This document shows, piece by piece, positions 7,976 through 16,468 of a stretch of 41,629 bases of DNA. The notes under the pieces are model-generated. The model worked only from the letters and a program-made list of their open reading frames with translations. It ran no database searches and was not told where the DNA came from. The DNA is from UBA940 sp964464465 (lineage in GTDB: Bacteria; Bacteroidota; Bacteroidia; Bacteroidales; Rikenellaceae), in NCBI GenBank assembly GCA_964464465.1, contig CAYXGF010000010.1, positions 1 through 41,629 of the forward strand. Reading direction: 5' to 3'. Within the stretch, counting starts at the first letter, position 1. Every line of letters begins with the position of its first letter. Made by a program: the position numbers and the translations under genes.

Positions 7976-8443
7976 TCAGAGTATTTCCTCCATCCCGATT
8001 TTGAATGGTGTAAGGCCCAGGCTTTCGTAAAATCCTACGGCGGACGGATTGCAAACCCAAACGTTGAGCGTCACATTATGAAACCCGTTGGTTTTGGCAT
8101 AGTTGCGTACATAATCATATATTCGTCTGCCTATATGTTGTCCGCGGCGTTCTGCATCTATGCACAGGTCGTCGATATACAGTGTTTTTATAGGAGTAAG
8201 ATTTCGCTCCTGCGTATGGTCCTGAATTATGCAAAAACAGTATCCGGCGACCTCGTCATTTTCATCGGCGAAAATAAAAATAGGAGTGGTCGGGTCGTCA
8301 ATAATCCGTTCGACTTCTTGGGGTGTATATTTCGTGCCGCCCTTAATGAAAAGGTCCGGACGGCCGTCAGCATGCACATCGTTGACTTGATGCAGGAGTC
8401 TCATGATGGCTTTAATGTCCTTGGGTTCGGCTTCTCGTATCAT
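7976..8443 (-). CDS. GNAT family N-acetyltransferase
   Basis: A 155-residue acyltransferase-fold protein that should transfer an acetyl group from acetyl-CoA to an unknown amine. The start MIREAEPKDI is the common GNAT opening. The acetyl-CoA pyrophosphate loop is RRGQHIG (motif A), preceded by the strand LYIDDLCIDAE and followed by NVWVCNPSAVGFYESLGL, the usual motif B. Substrate unknown. It is followed, in the same direction and after a structured gap, by the Nim-like gene. Confidence 0.85.
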   Translation of the reverse strand: MIREAEPKDIKAIMRLLHQVNDVHADGRPDLFIKGGTKYTPQEVERIIDDPTTPIFIFADENDEVAGYCFCIIQDHTQERNLTPIKTLYIDDLCIDAERRGQHIGRRIYDYVRNYAKTNGFHNVTLNVWVCNPSAVGFYESLGLTPFKIGMEEIL

Positions 8444-8495
8444 GGCATTGATTTTTAAACATAAAGTTATGCAAACATGTTTAAATGGACAAACA

Positions 8496-8527
8496 AAACC
8501 ACCGGGCCGAGACCGGGCCGGTGGTTT
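8496..8527 (-). terminator. Terminator of the sugar permease gene
   Basis: Inverted repeat AAACCACCGG (8496-8505) / CCGGTGGTTT (8518-8527), extendable with imperfect pairs. On the minus strand it is followed by TTTTGTTTG and lies just past the permease stop. Confidence 0.75.
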
Positions 8528-8548
8528 GTTTTATGCGACAAAATAGCC

Positions 8549-9808
8549 TTATTTAGTGCGAATCTTGTGTCCTACTGTTGCGAAGAAGAGTATGAACAGG
8601 AAGCACGGCAGGCAGAGCCAGTATCCGGTCTGTGCATTGAAAACTCCGGCCAGCCATCCGAACAGGGGAGGGAATACGGCACCGCCGGCAATACCCATTG
8701 TAAGCAGCGTAGAACCTGTTTTTGTGAATTTGCCGAGGTCTTTGAGAGACAGAGGCCAGATTGCGGGCGAACCCATCGAGCATCCGAATGCAACGATAAG
8801 AAGCAGCCACGGAGCAGCCACTGCCGGCAGAAGAATCATGCCGAGCGAGCCTACGACACCGATTGCGGAGCATATTTTCAAAGCTGTTTCCTGGTTCATA
8901 ATCTTCGGTATGCAGATAACTCCGAGCAGATAGCCGATAATCATACCGATGCTGGGGAACCATATGAGCAGCGATTTGTCGAGGAATACGATGTTGTCCA
9001 AAATGGCGCTCAGACCGATGAATTCAGAAGCCGTGTTAAGCGACATTGTCTCGACACCGGTGTATATGAACAGGGCCAGGGCACCGAGAATGGCGTGCGG
9101 GAACTGCGTGATTGAGGTTTTGCCTGCGGCATAAGAACTTTCTACTGCGGCAGAGTCGCTTTCGTCCTCACCCTCTGCCTTTACTTCCGGCAGTTTGGCA
9201 ATCAGCGTGAGCAGGCCGAGCAGCAGGAAGATGCCCATGATGATAAGGAACGGGGCAATCATCTGGTCGAACGACGTGATGCTGTCGCCCAGACGCAGCG
9301 CGCGGAGCAGGAATGCGAAGAATATGATTGAGATAGGATATGCGATTTTGTTGCAGATACCCATCATGCAGATACGTTTTGCCGCGCTGTCGATAGGGCC
9401 GATTACCGATATGTAAGGGTTTGCGGTCGCATTGAGGAAAGCATTTCCGATACCGCCGATGAATGCGGCTATGTAGAACAGGGTCAGTCCGCTGGCGCCT
9501 ATTTTAGCTGCCAGGGCGTAGAGTGCGAACGATACTCCGAAGAATACGAACGACAGGGCCATTGTCTTTTTGTAGCCGATTTTCTTGATTGTAGCCGTAG
9601 CGGGAGCGGCGAAAAGGATGAACGGCAGGAACGAGATTCCCAAGAGCAGGTAGCTGGCTGCCTTGTTGATGCCGTAGAGGTTGTTGAGCGGTCCGGCGAG
9701 AAATCCGTTGATGCCGAACGCGAATCCGATAGCGAAGAACATAAGGCCGATGAAGGCGATTGCCATCGCTGTGGAGGAGTGTTTCTTCTCAGTTGCAGTT
9801 TTTGTCAT
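8549..9808 (-). CDS. Sugar MFS transporter, FucP/GluP (FHS) family
   Basis: A 419-residue major-facilitator permease with about twelve hydrophobic helices. The opening FIGLMFFAIGFAFGINGFL and the segment GNAFLNATANPYIS fit the fucose/glucose/galactose:H+ symporter family (FucP, GluP), so it probably imports a hexose or deoxyhexose across the inner membrane. A soluble acidic loop (KAEGEDESD) separates the two halves. Specificity cannot be read from sequence. It has its own promoter and terminator, so it is monocistronic. Confidence 0.85.
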   Translation of the reverse strand: MTKTATEKKHSSTAMAIAFIGLMFFAIGFAFGINGFLAGPLNNLYGINKAASYLLLGISFLPFILFAAPATATIKKIGYKKTMALSFVFFGVSFALYALAAKIGASGLTLFYIAAFIGGIGNAFLNATANPYISVIGPIDSAAKRICMMGICNKIAYPISIIFFAFLLRALRLGDSITSFDQMIAPFLIIMGIFLLLGLLTLIAKLPEVKAEGEDESDSAAVESSYAAGKTSITQFPHAILGALALFIYTGVETMSLNTASEFIGLSAILDNIVFLDKSLLIWFPSIGMIIGYLLGVICIPKIMNQETALKICSAIGVVGSLGMILLPAVAAPWLLLIVAFGCSMGSPAIWPLSLKDLGKFTKTGSTLLTMGIAGGAVFPPLFGWLAGVFNAQTGYWLCLPCFLFILFFATVGHKIRTK

Positions 9809-9844
9809 GGTTTAATGAAGGTTAAAATTTCGTATCTGGTGTCC

Positions 9845-9869
9845 GCAGTCATGCAAGCAGCGTGACTGC
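9845..9869. promoter_or_regulatory. Hairpin at the 5' end of the permease transcript
   Basis: GCAGTCATGC (9845-9854) pairs with GCGTGACTGC (9860-9869) around a 5-base loop, with one wobble or mismatch. It begins a few bases after the expected transcription start and lies about 37 bp before the permease ATG. It could be an operator or an mRNA-stabilising 5' stem. Confidence 0.4.
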
Positions 9870-9880
9870 CTAAAACAGAA

Positions 9881-9912
9881 CAAAGATAAGATTTTTATTT
9901 CGACTCTCCAAA
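9881..9912 (-). promoter_or_regulatory. Promoter of the sugar permease
   Basis: Minus strand TTTG (9909-9912), 20-bp spacer, TATCTTTG (9881-9888): a full match to the Bacteroidetes consensus, with a leader of about 65 bases. Confidence 0.75.
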
Positions 9913-9975
9913 AGCGGCCTCTGTTTTTATGCCGTATGCTTTTTACGGATTTCCGGGCCGCGGTATGAAATAAAA

Positions 9976-10010
9976 AAAAGGAGTGCCCTTTATTACGGGG
10001 CAATCCTTTT
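9976..10010 (-). terminator. Terminator of the bamA-ompH operon
   Basis: Arms AAAAGGAGTGCCC (9976-9988) and GGGGCAATCCTTTT (9997-10010) pair with wobbles, and a run of T's follows on the minus strand. It lies 21 bp past the last ompH gene. Confidence 0.65.
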
Positions 10011-10031
10011 CATGTTTGTTCAGTGTGGGGC

Positions 10032-10568
10032 CTATTGCTGCGGTGCGGGCAGTTTGGCGTCCGGTTTTATGCCGAGTTCCGGTTTTATCTTGGCCGTGAT
10101 GTCAGGTACGGCCGTCTCATCCAGATAAATCATCGCTCCGGTCTGATATACGCCGATTATGCCGTTTGCCTTGCAGTATTTCTTGATTGCCTCGGTCGCT
10201 TTCTCAATCAGCGGCGCCATGAGGTCGTTTTCGACCTTGGCCAGTTCCTGCTGGGCTATCTGGTAGAAATCCTGCTGCCGCTGGCGCAAATCCTGAATCT
10301 CCTTTTCGCGCAGCTGCTTTACGGCATCGGAAAGATTGGCGGCATTTTTCTGATAGTCGTAGACCTTGTTGTTAAGTTCCACCTGTATGCTTTCCAGCTG
10401 TTCGGAGTAGTCCTGTGTTGCGGCCTGGTATTTCGCGTTCACCGAGTCCATTTCCGGCATGAGCTGGATAAGTTCTTCGAAATTTACCTGTCCGAATTTT
10501 TGTGCCAGTGCGTCGGATGCGCACAACGACAGAAGTGCCGCAAGGGTTAGATTAAATAATTTTTTCAT
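10032..10568 (-). CDS. OmpH/Skp family periplasmic chaperone (second copy)
   Basis: A 178-residue secreted protein: a signal peptide ending near CASDALA-QKFG, then an OmpH domain that is mostly long charged coiled-coil (about residues 40-125). By family it holds unfolded outer-membrane proteins in the periplasm and hands them to BamA. It is the second of two tandem, clearly divergent OmpH paralogs after bamA, an arrangement common in Bacteroidetes. The tail is proline/lysine rich (KPDAKLPAPQQ). Only 11 bp separate it from the first copy. Confidence 0.88.
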   Translation of the reverse strand: MKKLFNLTLAALLSLCASDALAQKFGQVNFEELIQLMPEMDSVNAKYQAATQDYSEQLESIQVELNNKVYDYQKNAANLSDAVKQLREKEIQDLRQRQQDFYQIAQQELAKVENDLMAPLIEKATEAIKKYCKANGIIGVYQTGAMIYLDETAVPDITAKIKPELGIKPDAKLPAPQQ

Positions 10569-10579
10569 ATGTCATTGAG

Positions 10580-11089
10580 TTATTTTTTTATCGACTCTAT
10601 TATTTTCTGTGTCATGTCGCATGCCGGGTTGTAATACAGCACGGCGGGGTTCGATGCGATGTCGAGCACGATGTCGTACCCTTCCTTCCTGGTGAACTCG
10701 GAGATTGCGCCGAACACCTGGTCCTGATACGGTTTGAGCATTTCGATGCGTTTTTTCATCATGGTACCGTTCTCTCCGAATGTATCTTCCTGATATTTCT
10801 GCACCTCTTTTTCGTTTTTGAGAATCCGCTGCTCCGACTCCTGACGCTGTGCCGCCGTCATGGATGATTTGCGGTTCTGGTAGTTGTTGAACATCGTTTC
10901 CAGCTGGTCGTATGCTTCGTCGACTTTCGACTGGTATGATTTGGCAAGTTCGTCGAGACTTGTGATTGCAGTGTTGTATCCGTCGATGGATTTGAAGACC
11001 TTTTCGGAATTTACGACCATTACTTTCTGGGCCCATGCCGCGGTGGAGAGCACGAGCATCGCTGCTGCTGTTAAAATCGTCTTTTTCAT
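10580..11089 (-). CDS. OmpH/Skp family periplasmic chaperone (first copy)
   Basis: A 169-residue Skp-like chaperone with a signal peptide (cleavage likely after AAWA), an OmpH core beginning VMVVNSEKVFKSI, and a helical arm region rich in Q, E and K (about 45-115). The C-terminal part contains GYDIVLDIASNPAVLYYNP, the usual OmpH closing strands. It lies 24 bp after bamA, so it should be made with the assembly machine it serves. Confidence 0.88.
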   Translation of the reverse strand: MKKTILTAAAMLVLSTAAWAQKVMVVNSEKVFKSIDGYNTAITSLDELAKSYQSKVDEAYDQLETMFNNYQNRKSSMTAAQRQESEQRILKNEKEVQKYQEDTFGENGTMMKKRIEMLKPYQDQVFGAISEFTRKEGYDIVLDIASNPAVLYYNPACDMTQKIIESIKK

Positions 11090-11113
11090 AACGGTGAATA
11101 TTAGTCGAGTTTT

Positions 11114-13663
11114 TTAGAAATCATAACCTATCGTGAAGTGGAACTGACTTCCGCTCCGTTTTGTACCTCCTGCCGGTTTGTCGAATCCGTATCCCCAGTC
11201 GAGGCCGAGCATTCCGACAATCGGCAGATACAGTCTGACACCGACACCGGCTGCGCGCTTGACCTTGAACGGGTCGAATTCCTTCCATGAAGAGAACGCA
11301 TTACCGGCTTCTGCAAATACTAAGCCGTATATGGTGGAACTCGGTTGAAGAATAATCGGATACCTGAGTTCGAGGGTGTATTTCTCGTACAGACGTGCGT
11401 AGTCGTTCTTGCTGGAACTCGACACGGGGGTGAGTTCACCTTCCTTGTAACCTCTCATTCCGATGACGTCGACACCGTATATGCTGTAACCTGTCATGCC
11501 GTCGCCGCCCATGTTGAATCCCTCGAACGGAGAGAGCTTGCTCGGATTGTAGTGTCCGAGGAATCCCATTTCCAGACGGGCCATCAGGACGAGCTTGTGG
11601 TCGCGCGAGATGGGGTGGAAAAACTTGCCTTTCAGTATCCATTTGTGATACTCGATGAGCTTGTAGCGCTTGTTGTTGGAGATGTTCTTGTCCGAGTAGT
11701 CGATGTTGTCGAACAGCGAGTACGGCGGCGTGAGGGCGAGCGACAGCGATATGTCCGAACCTTTTCGCGGATATATCTGCTGGTCGACGGAGTTGCGGCC
11801 GAATACGGTTCGCAGCGCGATGATGTTGCAACTGCCGTTGGATATGATGAAGTTCGACCAGTCTTTGAGGTTGTATGACTGGTACGACAGCTCATTGTAG
11901 AGGGTGAAATACTGGTCCGGCCAGTTCAGGCGCCGGCCTATTCCTGCCGAGACGCCGATTGTCCGGAAGTGAGATTTTCCCTCGGACCAGAAGTAATATG
12001 CGTCCGTCTCGTCGGAGAAGTATGCCGACACGGTGAGCGAGTTGGGCTTCTTTCCGCCGAGCCACGGCTCCGTGAAACTGAGCGACAGGGCTTTGTAGTA
12101 TTTGCCGTTAGACTGTCCGCGAATCTGCAACTGCTGGTTCTGGCCCTGCGGATACGGTCTCCACGCATTTTTCTTGAAGAAGTTTTTCAGCGATATGTTG
12201 TTCAGCTGAATGCCGATTGAGCCGATGAACATTCCGGCACCCCAGCCGCCCGATATGTCTATCTTGTCGCTGGGCTGTTCTTGCAGCTTCCAGTCGATGT
12301 TCACCAGCGACGAGGTTACGGGGTGTATGTCGGGCTGAATGGCCTCCGCATTGAAATGCTGCATGTTGGCCAGCTGGTAGAGTGTACGCATGAGTAGCGA
12401 GCGGTTGTAGAGTTCGCCTGGATTGGTATACAGCTCGCGGCGTATGGCGTCGTCGTTGACACGTTCGTTTCCGGAGATGCTCACTTCATTTATGGTGAAT
12501 GGCTTGCCCTCGAAAATCTTTACTTCAAGGTCGATGGAGTCCTTGCCCACTATACTCTCCGCCGGGTCGATGTTAGACATCAGATAACCGTTGTTCTGGT
12601 ATAGCGACTTTACGGACGATATGTCGTTCGGGTCGTCCTCCTTTCCGATTCCAAGGCGTTTGTACAGGGTTTTCTTGTCATACAGGTCTCCCCGGTTTAT
12701 GTCGAGCATCTTCTGCAAATCCTCGGTGTCGTAAATACTGTTTCCGACCCACGATACATTGCGGAAATAGTATTTGTTGCCTTCGTCGAGAGTGATTTTG
12801 ATGCCCATGCGGTTGTCCTTGATTTGATATATCGAGTCTTTGACCACCACAGCGTTGCGGTAGCCGTGGGCATTGTAGAAGTCTATGAGGTTCTCTTTGT
12901 CCTCGTCGTATTCGGCCTGTTTGAATTTGTTGTTCTGAAAGAATTTCCAGCTCACTTTGTGAATCTTCTTGAACGTGCGGCGCAGCTTGCCTGGCTTGAA
13001 GTTGTCGTTGCCTTCGAACTCTATCTCGCCGATTCGGACTTTTTTGTGTTTGTCGATTATGAACGTCACGTCCACACCGTTGGTGATTACCGAGTCGTTC
13101 ACTATGCTTACGTCGATGTCGGTGTTGAGGAATCCTTTGTCGGCGTAGTATTTCTTGATGAGATGTATGTTCTTGTTTATGCCGTGTTCGGACAGTTCGG
13201 TTCCGGGTTGCAGTTTCAGATTGTCCTTGATGTCTGAAATCTCGCCTTTCTTCGCTCCTTCGAATTTCCAGCGGTATATCTTCGGGCGCTCTTTGAGGTA
13301 TATTTTCAGGTTGGCGGTGTCCTCGGAGGTCGGTTCGGCGACGATTTGCACGTCCGAGAAGTATTTCAAGTCCCAGAGCTTCTTTATTGCAAGCGTGATT
13401 CTCGGACCTGGAATCTGCACCGTGTCGCCGCGGCTTATTCCGATGTTGTTCCTCAGCACGTACATGCTGAGATATTTCACACCCTCGATGTCGATGTTGT
13501 TGATGACGTATGTTTTTGGCGAGTCGTAGTCCGCCACCGGTATGCCGGAAAGCCTGACTGTGTCTGCGGCAGCCATATACTCCTCCACTTTGTTCTGGGC
13601 GGAGACGTGCACGGAGAGTTGTCCGAAAATGATTATCAGTGCTATCGTGATTATGCGTTTCAT
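11114..13663 (-). CDS. bamA: Outer-membrane protein assembly factor BamA
   Basis: Omp85-family insertase that folds beta-barrel proteins into the outer membrane. The 849-residue protein has a signal peptide (to about residue 23), a periplasmic region of about five POTRA repeats (roughly 45-440; for example KYYADKGFLNTDIDV and FYNAHGYRNAVVV), and a C-terminal barrel. The barrel contains the family segments SFTEPWLGGKKPNS and GMRGYKEGELTP (the VRGF-type loop-6 motif) and ends in phenylalanine (FTIGYDF), as expected of a barrel signal. It is in an operon with uppS upstream and two ompH genes downstream. Confidence 0.96.
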   Translation of the reverse strand: MKRIITIALIIIFGQLSVHVSAQNKVEEYMAAADTVRLSGIPVADYDSPKTYVINNIDIEGVKYLSMYVLRNNIGISRGDTVQIPGPRITLAIKKLWDLKYFSDVQIVAEPTSEDTANLKIYLKERPKIYRWKFEGAKKGEISDIKDNLKLQPGTELSEHGINKNIHLIKKYYADKGFLNTDIDVSIVNDSVITNGVDVTFIIDKHKKVRIGEIEFEGNDNFKPGKLRRTFKKIHKVSWKFFQNNKFKQAEYDEDKENLIDFYNAHGYRNAVVVKDSIYQIKDNRMGIKITLDEGNKYYFRNVSWVGNSIYDTEDLQKMLDINRGDLYDKKTLYKRLGIGKEDDPNDISSVKSLYQNNGYLMSNIDPAESIVGKDSIDLEVKIFEGKPFTINEVSISGNERVNDDAIRRELYTNPGELYNRSLLMRTLYQLANMQHFNAEAIQPDIHPVTSSLVNIDWKLQEQPSDKIDISGGWGAGMFIGSIGIQLNNISLKNFFKKNAWRPYPQGQNQQLQIRGQSNGKYYKALSLSFTEPWLGGKKPNSLTVSAYFSDETDAYYFWSEGKSHFRTIGVSAGIGRRLNWPDQYFTLYNELSYQSYNLKDWSNFIISNGSCNIIALRTVFGRNSVDQQIYPRKGSDISLSLALTPPYSLFDNIDYSDKNISNNKRYKLIEYHKWILKGKFFHPISRDHKLVLMARLEMGFLGHYNPSKLSPFEGFNMGGDGMTGYSIYGVDVIGMRGYKEGELTPVSSSSKNDYARLYEKYTLELRYPIILQPSSTIYGLVFAEAGNAFSSWKEFDPFKVKRAAGVGVRLYLPIVGMLGLDWGYGFDKPAGGTKRSGSQFHFTIGYDF

Positions 13664-13695
13664 TCGCGTCTGTTTGCTGAAAAATTCCTTTGTTC

Positions 13696-14412
13696 CTATT
13701 TCGATGTGACCAGCCCGTAGCGTCTGTCTCTGTTTCTGTAAACCTGTACGGCCTTATGCAAATCCTCTTCCGTAAAATCGGGCCACAGCACGTCGGTGAA
13801 ATACAATTCGCTGTATGCGCCCTGCCAGAGCAGGAAATTGCTCAGCCGGCACTCGCCGCTGGTGCGTATGATGAGGTCCGGGTCGGGCCACTGCGCCGTG
13901 TACAGCGCTTCGGAGATGGTCTGCGGGTCGATGCCGTCCGCATTGAGCGTGCCCTGCTCCACGCGCTGTGCAATCCGTCGCACCGCGTGCGTGATTTCGC
14001 TGCGGGAGCTGTAATTTATGGCGAGAATCAGCGTTATGTCGCTGCACTGCTCCGTGCTTGACTCGATAGAGCGGATGTGGTCTACGACCTTGGGCGAGAG
14101 AGCCGAGCGGTCGCCTATAATCTTAACGCACACGCCCTGACGTTTGAGCTCCGGCGTTTCGGCCTCTATGCTGCTGCATATCAGCTCCATCAGTGCCGAT
14201 ACCTCCTGCTGCGGCCGCCCCCAGTTCTCGGTCGAGAAAGCGTACAGCGTGAGATACTTTATCCCGATTTTCCGAGCTGCCACCAATACGGTCCGCACTG
14301 TTTCCACGCCATGAATATGGCCGTACATACGTTCTTTACCCCGGCTGCGCGCCCATCGGCCGTTGCCGTCCATTATTATCGCTACGTGAGCTGGTATGTC
14401 GTTTTTATTCAT
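13696..14412 (-). CDS. uppS: Isoprenyl transferase (undecaprenyl diphosphate synthase)
   Basis: Cis-prenyltransferase that extends farnesyl diphosphate to the C55 lipid carrier for peptidoglycan and glycan export. Signature segments are all present: HVAIIMDGNGRWA with the catalytic Asp, YAFSTENW, RTSGECRLSNFLLWQ and the closing DRRYGLV. The start is taken at ATG 14412, giving 238 residues and the typical short lead-in (MNKNDIPAH). An in-frame ATG at 14457 lies upstream of a probable -7 box (14444-14451) and would add an atypical extension. bamA follows after 32 bp. Confidence 0.94.
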   Translation of the reverse strand: MNKNDIPAHVAIIMDGNGRWARSRGKERMYGHIHGVETVRTVLVAARKIGIKYLTLYAFSTENWGRPQQEVSALMELICSSIEAETPELKRQGVCVKIIGDRSALSPKVVDHIRSIESSTEQCSDITLILAINYSSRSEITHAVRRIAQRVEQGTLNADGIDPQTISEALYTAQWPDPDLIIRTSGECRLSNFLLWQGAYSELYFTDVLWPDFTEEDLHKAVQVYRNRDRRYGLVTSK

Positions 14413-14443
14413 ATCCTTAAAAGCGGGAGAAGTATTAAAGTCG

Positions 14444-14451
14444 CAAATATA
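14444..14451 (-). promoter_or_regulatory. Possible internal promoter before uppS
   Basis: Minus-strand TATATTTG, a TAnnTTTG match 31 bp before the uppS ATG at 14412. No good -33 element is visible. Confidence 0.35.
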
Positions 14452-14491
14452 AGACATAATCCGTTAATATTTCCGCCCGGGCGCCAACTTT

Positions 14492-15409
14492 TTATTCATC
14501 TTGTGCCGGTCCGGGTTTCTGCCGCGGCAAATCCCTCTGGTCCAGGCCCCACATCATCTTATTCCTTAACGTGTCGTAGAAGGATATATTTTGCAGTTTT
14601 ATCAAAAAAACCGATATGTCGGCCTTCCTGACTCCGAAACAGGCTCCGTTTCCGGCCTCGAAGTTCATGTTGTCGAGCGATACCAGCGCCTTCTCGCCCC
14701 GTGTGAACACTTGCAGGCTCAGCTCGGCGGAGTCCGGTATCACGACCGGCCGCATCGAAAGGTTGTGCGGCGCTATGGGTGATATTATCATGCAGCGGCA
14801 CTGGGGCGAGACTATCGGTCCGCCCACGCTGAGCGAGTATGCCGTCGAACCTGAGGGTGTGGAGACTATCACTCCGTCGCCGTGGTAGTTCGCCACCATG
14901 TCGCGGTCGGCGTATACCCTTACGTTTATCATCGCCGCCGCATGGCGCTGTATGGCCAGTTCGTTGAACGCGAACGGGAAGTCGGGCGCCGGCGAGAAAT
15001 CGCCGTCCGCTGCGAGAAGCGGCCGCTGCTCTGTCGTGTATCGTCCTGCCAGTATCTCCTCTATGGCGGAGCCGGCGCTGCGTTCCGGGATGTTGGCCAG
15101 AAAACCGAGTCTGCCCGCGTTTATGCCCAGCAGCGGGACGGCGCGTCCGGCCAGCAGACGGACACCTTCGAGTATCGTTCCGTCGCCGCCGTAGCACAGC
15201 AGTATGTCGTCGGGCGAGATGTCGCAGTCTTGCAGTCCGGCGTATCTTTTGTTTTGCGGTATTGTGAGGCCGGATGCCGATTCCAGCTCCTCGGCCAGTC
15301 CGCGATTGACGTGAAAATCAACTCCGTAACGTGTTATTGCCGCAATGAGCGGGAGCAGAGCTTCGGGAGAGCGTCCTGCCGACGGCCGTGAAAAAATGTA
15401 GAATTTCAT
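14492..15409 (-). CDS. nadK: NAD kinase
   Basis: Phosphorylates NAD+ to NADP+ with ATP in the cytoplasm. The 305-residue protein carries the GGDGT motif (LLCYGGDGTILEG), the following GINAGRLGFLA, the NELAIQRH segment and the dinucleotide-site GDGVIVSTPSGSTAYSLSVGGP. The start is ATG 15409 (MKFYIFSRP). The open frame continues further upstream, but that part runs through the promoter and repeat array and is not coding. First gene of the operon that includes uppS, bamA and the ompH pair. Confidence 0.95.
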   Translation of the reverse strand: MKFYIFSRPSAGRSPEALLPLIAAITRYGVDFHVNRGLAEELESASGLTIPQNKRYAGLQDCDISPDDILLCYGGDGTILEGVRLLAGRAVPLLGINAGRLGFLANIPERSAGSAIEEILAGRYTTEQRPLLAADGDFSPAPDFPFAFNELAIQRHAAAMINVRVYADRDMVANYHGDGVIVSTPSGSTAYSLSVGGPIVSPQCRCMIISPIAPHNLSMRPVVIPDSAELSLQVFTRGEKALVSLDNMNFEAGNGACFGVRKADISVFLIKLQNISFYDTLRNKMMWGLDQRDLPRQKPGPAQDE

Positions 15410-15445
15410 TTCAAAACAAAAAATATGTCGTAACTTTACCCTGCG

Positions 15446-15477
15446 CAAAGATACGAAAAGCCGGGCGCAGAGCCAAA
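15446..15477 (-). promoter_or_regulatory. Proximal promoter of nadK
   Basis: Minus strand TTTG (15474-15477), 20-bp spacer, TATCTTTG (15446-15453), ending 37 bp before the nadK ATG. The -33 element lies inside the nearest repeat unit, and the -7 box is the first eight bases of what would be the next unit. Confidence 0.75.
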
Positions 15478-15733
15478 CGAAGTTTGGATATGCCGGGACA
15501 GAGTATCTTCTACCGCAGGTCAAAGGTACGAATAAGCCGAGCGCAAAAGCAAATTTATTTGCGGTTTTGCCGAGGCGAAGTATCTAAGACGAAGTCAAAG
15601 GTACGAATAAGCGAGAGCAATGCCAAATCACATTAGAGCATTGCCGAACGGGAGTATCTTGGGCGGCGGCCAACGATACGAATAAGCAGGATGCAAAAGC
15701 AAATTTATTTGCTTGCGGTCCGGTGCGAGTAAA
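15454..15733 (-). repeat. Tandem 75-bp promoter-like hairpin repeats upstream of nadK
   Basis: Reading toward nadK there are three complete units, each exactly 75 bp (15604-15678, 15529-15603, 15454-15528), and a partial fourth (about 15679-15733). Each full unit begins with TATCGTTG or TACCTTTG, then has a short hairpin, an (A)AGATACT or TAGATACT box, CGGCA, a second hairpin (often around GCAAATAAATTTGC) and ends in CTTATTCG or CTTTTCG. A TTTG in the second hairpin lies 20-21 bp before the next unit's first box, so every junction resembles a Bacteroidetes promoter pointing at nadK. The rest of the nadK-pdxJ gap (340 bp) holds nothing else that I can recognise. Confidence 0.85.
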
Positions 15734-15750
15734 ACATACAAGTAAAGGCG

Positions 15751-16464
15751 ATGACAAAACTCAGTGTCAACATAAACAAGATAGCGGTTATCCGCAATTC
15801 ACGCGGCGGCAATCTTCCCGATGTGACGGCCGCGGCCCTGAATCTGGAAAAATACGGAGCCGAAGGCATAACGGTGCATCCGCGTCCTGACCAGCGTCAT
15901 ATACGTTATTCGGATGTGGAGCAGCTCAAAGGCGTCCTTACGACCGAACTGAACATCGAGGGCAATCCTGTTCCGCGGTTCGTGGAGCTTGTCATGCGCA
16001 CTGTTCCGGCGCAGGTGACTCTGGTTCCGGATGCCGAGGACGCCATAACCTCCAACGCCGGCTGGGATACGCGTGCGAATTTCGATTTCCTGAAACGGAT
16101 TACGGAACAGTTTCACGGACGCGGCATCCGTGTGTCGATATTCGTCGACCCGGATTGCGATATGGTTCGCGGAGCTGCCGAGACGGGTGCCGACAGGGTG
16201 GAGCTCTATACCGAGAGCTATGCCCGGGAGTACGCCGCCGGTCCGGAAGCTGCGATTGCGCGTTATGCGGCGGCGGCAGAGGAGGCGCGCCGGCTGGGGC
16301 TGGGGCTCAATGCGGGGCATGATTTGAATCTCGACAATCTGGAATATTTCCACCGCTGCATACCGTGGCTCGACGAGGTGTCGATAGGCCATGCCCTCAT
16401 TTCGGACGCGCTTTATTTCGGTCTTGAAAATACTGTGCAACTTTACAAACGCAAACTTTTATAG
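15751..16464 (+). CDS. pdxJ: Pyridoxine 5'-phosphate synthase
   Basis: Condenses 1-deoxyxylulose 5-phosphate with 3-amino-2-oxopropyl phosphate to form pyridoxine 5'-phosphate (DXP-dependent vitamin B6 route). The 237-residue TIM barrel shows the family segments LSVNINKIAVIRNSRGG, GITVHPRPDQRHI, RVELYTE, the catalytic GLNAGHDLNLDN and SIGHALISDALYFGL. It is divergent from nadK across the repeat array and is followed five bases later by an SGNH hydrolase gene, so the three downstream genes may form one operon. Confidence 0.95.
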   Translation: MTKLSVNINKIAVIRNSRGGNLPDVTAAALNLEKYGAEGITVHPRPDQRHIRYSDVEQLKGVLTTELNIEGNPVPRFVELVMRTVPAQVTLVPDAEDAITSNAGWDTRANFDFLKRITEQFHGRGIRVSIFVDPDCDMVRGAAETGADRVELYTESYAREYAAGPEAAIARYAAAAEEARRLGLGLNAGHDLNLDNLEYFHRCIPWLDEVSIGHALISDALYFGLENTVQLYKRKLL

Positions 16465-16468
16465 AATT

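Noticed and set aside
15454..15733. CRISPR array
   Set aside because: The repeats are about 75 bp, imperfect and directly joined, with no unique spacers, and no cas genes are present.
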